NCBI GenBank assembly: GCA_003131925.1
Contig: PKWC01000089.1
Location: 6,382 to 15,232, forward strand
Source: Alphaproteobacteria bacterium
Lineage (GTDB): Bacteria; Pseudomonadota; Alphaproteobacteria; Micropepsales; Micropepsaceae
Length of the DNA stretch: 8,851 nt
Reading direction: 5' to 3'
Both the position numbers and the translations under genes were made by a program. Below the pieces are notes generated by a model. The model had not been told where the DNA came from. It did not search any database and saw nothing but the letters and a program-made list of their open reading frames with translations. Shown piece by piece: positions 8,212 to 8,851 of the stretch; position 1 is the stretch's first letter, and the number at the start of each line of letters is the position of its first letter.

Positions 8212-8263
8212 CGCCTAATTCCAATTTGTGGTCGAACGTCTGACCATCGCTAAGTTGTGTTTG

Positions 8264-8755
8264 CTAGGGCACTCCTTCGATTTCCGCATCGGGTGCAATG
8301 ATAACCTGAAGATATTCCTCCGCATCGTTCCAATTTGGTCCGCGTCGGTTTAGACGTGGCTCTAACACCTGGATAAGAACCGCTTCAATTTCGTCTAACG
8401 ATTCGCCTAACGTAATCTGCCGCCTGAGTTGAGCTGCTTGGTCCTTTAGGATCAATTTGTTATTCGCGCCGACTTTGTAGAAGCCAAACCACGAAAAGTA
8501 GGTCCAGCGATTTCTCAGGTGATCTGCTCGGTGTTGACTGAGGCGGTCAAATATTGATTCCGATTGACCAATTTGGATCGGTTGCTCGAATTTATCGTAA
8601 AGAACATAGATGCCCATCTGCCCCAAAAAATCCACTTTGCGCTTTTTCTTGCCGACCATAACTCCTTCAAATCGCCTGTTGCCGCCTGGACCGCGTCGGC
8701 CCCAGTGCACTTTCCCTCGTTCCCACATGAATCCAAAGTTTTTTATCGTCGCCAT
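8264..8755 (-). CDS. GIY-YIG nuclease family protein
   Basis: This 163-aa protein carries a GIY-YIG-type domain. GIYVLYD is at 48-54. The second half of the signature is changed to IQIGQS (60-65), with Q in place of the usual Y. The catalytic-type arginine is in FDRLSQH (R71), RWTYFSWFGFYKV follows at 83-95, and the metal-binding glutamate is probably E124 in DEIEAVLIQ, followed by LEPRLNRRGPNW (131-142). These enzymes cut DNA with one active site and occur in homing endonucleases, repair proteins and some restriction enzymes. About 45 basic and aromatic residues precede the domain and may bind DNA. The ATG at 8755 follows a short GGGA and lies 25 bp after the upstream stop; the methyltransferase starts 52 bp downstream. 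GC is 47% on a sampled line. Nuclease activity is plausible since R71 and E124 are kept. Confidence 0.85.
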   Translation of the reverse strand: MATIKNFGFMWERGKVHWGRRGPGGNRRFEGVMVGKKKRKVDFLGQMGIYVLYDKFEQPIQIGQSESIFDRLSQHRADHLRNRWTYFSWFGFYKVGANNKLILKDQAAQLRRQITLGESLDEIEAVLIQVLEPRLNRRGPNWNDAEEYLQVIIAPDAEIEGVP

Positions 8756-8780
8756 TCCCAGAGTCCCACATGCTGTTTAG

Positions 8781-8851
8781 CTACGTAGATTCCAATTGGT
8801 AGTGCCGTTGAAGCAGCCTCGCGAATGCCGCTTCGATTTCGAACACGTCGG
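8781..8851 (-). CDS. C-terminal end of an unidentified gene (5' end outside window)
   Basis: An open minus-strand frame ends with TAG at 8781-8783 and encodes the last 22 residues, DVFEIEAAFARLLQRHYQLE followed by ST. It reads as an amphipathic helix and has the most G/C-ending codons of the open minus frames, which is why I prefer it. Another minus frame is open here too and runs on to a stop overlapping the start region of the GIY-YIG gene, so the choice is not certain. Position just ahead of the nuclease-methyltransferase pair makes a helicase or restriction subunit possible, but too little is visible to name it. Confidence 0.45.
   Translation of the reverse strand, partial: DVFEIEAAFARLLQRHYQLEST

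Noticed and set aside
8211..8851. Assignment of the right block to a DISARM or classical type III system
   Set aside because: No drmA, drmB, drmC or res gene is visible, and the partial gene at the edge is too short to identify.

Overview
The window looks like part of a defence or genome-maintenance island from a GC-rich bacterium, most likely an alphaproteobacterium. Base counts on sampled lines give about 60-65% GC in the helicase, the DUF5131 gene and the two ends of the methyltransferase, but about 40-50% in the small accessory genes. The lineage hint is a perfect GTTC-N7-GTTC direct repeat at 1557-1571. This is the operator recognised by LexA in Alphaproteobacteria, and it lies between two divergent transcription units. 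No rRNA, tRNA, CRISPR array, insertion sequence or integrase is visible.

Left block (1-3253). A 489-codon fragment of a UvrD/Rep-type helicase runs leftwards off the window from 1469. It carries a RelE/HigB-like toxin fold at its N-terminus. Diverging from it across a 124-bp control region is a two-gene operon: tcmP (three-Cys-motif partner, a methyltransferase-like Rossmann protein) and a phage Gp37/Gp68 (DUF5131) family protein with a C-x6-C-x2-C cluster. These two genes overlap by 17 bp. The predicted LexA box could place one or both directions under DNA-damage control.

Right block (3290-8851, all minus strand, so read right to left). It starts with the last 22 codons of an unidentified gene. 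Next come a small GIY-YIG nuclease-like protein and a 971-aa beta-class DNA methyltransferase of the type III Mod kind. Three tightly coupled genes follow: a pentapeptide-repeat protein with a two-helix channel-like membrane tail, a minimal nucleotidyltransferase, and a 110-aa orphan. Mod and the pentapeptide gene overlap by 4 bp (GTGA). The pentapeptide gene and the nucleotidyltransferase overlap by 1 bp (TAGTG). The orphan follows after 4 bp. This is close to obligatory co-expression. No Res helicase/nuclease lies inside the window. The partner of the methyltransferase, if there is one, is probably the gene cut by the right edge or something beyond it.

Reading together: the methyltransferase would mark host DNA. 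The GIY-YIG protein is a candidate cleaving component. The membrane protein and nucleotidyltransferase are a candidate effector and signalling or toxin-type module. The methyltransferase shows a sharp drop in GC confined to the segment between its two motif blocks, which points to a swapped target-recognition domain. The two blocks converge across only 36 bp without a visible terminator. I saw no non-coding stretch longer than about 125 bp.
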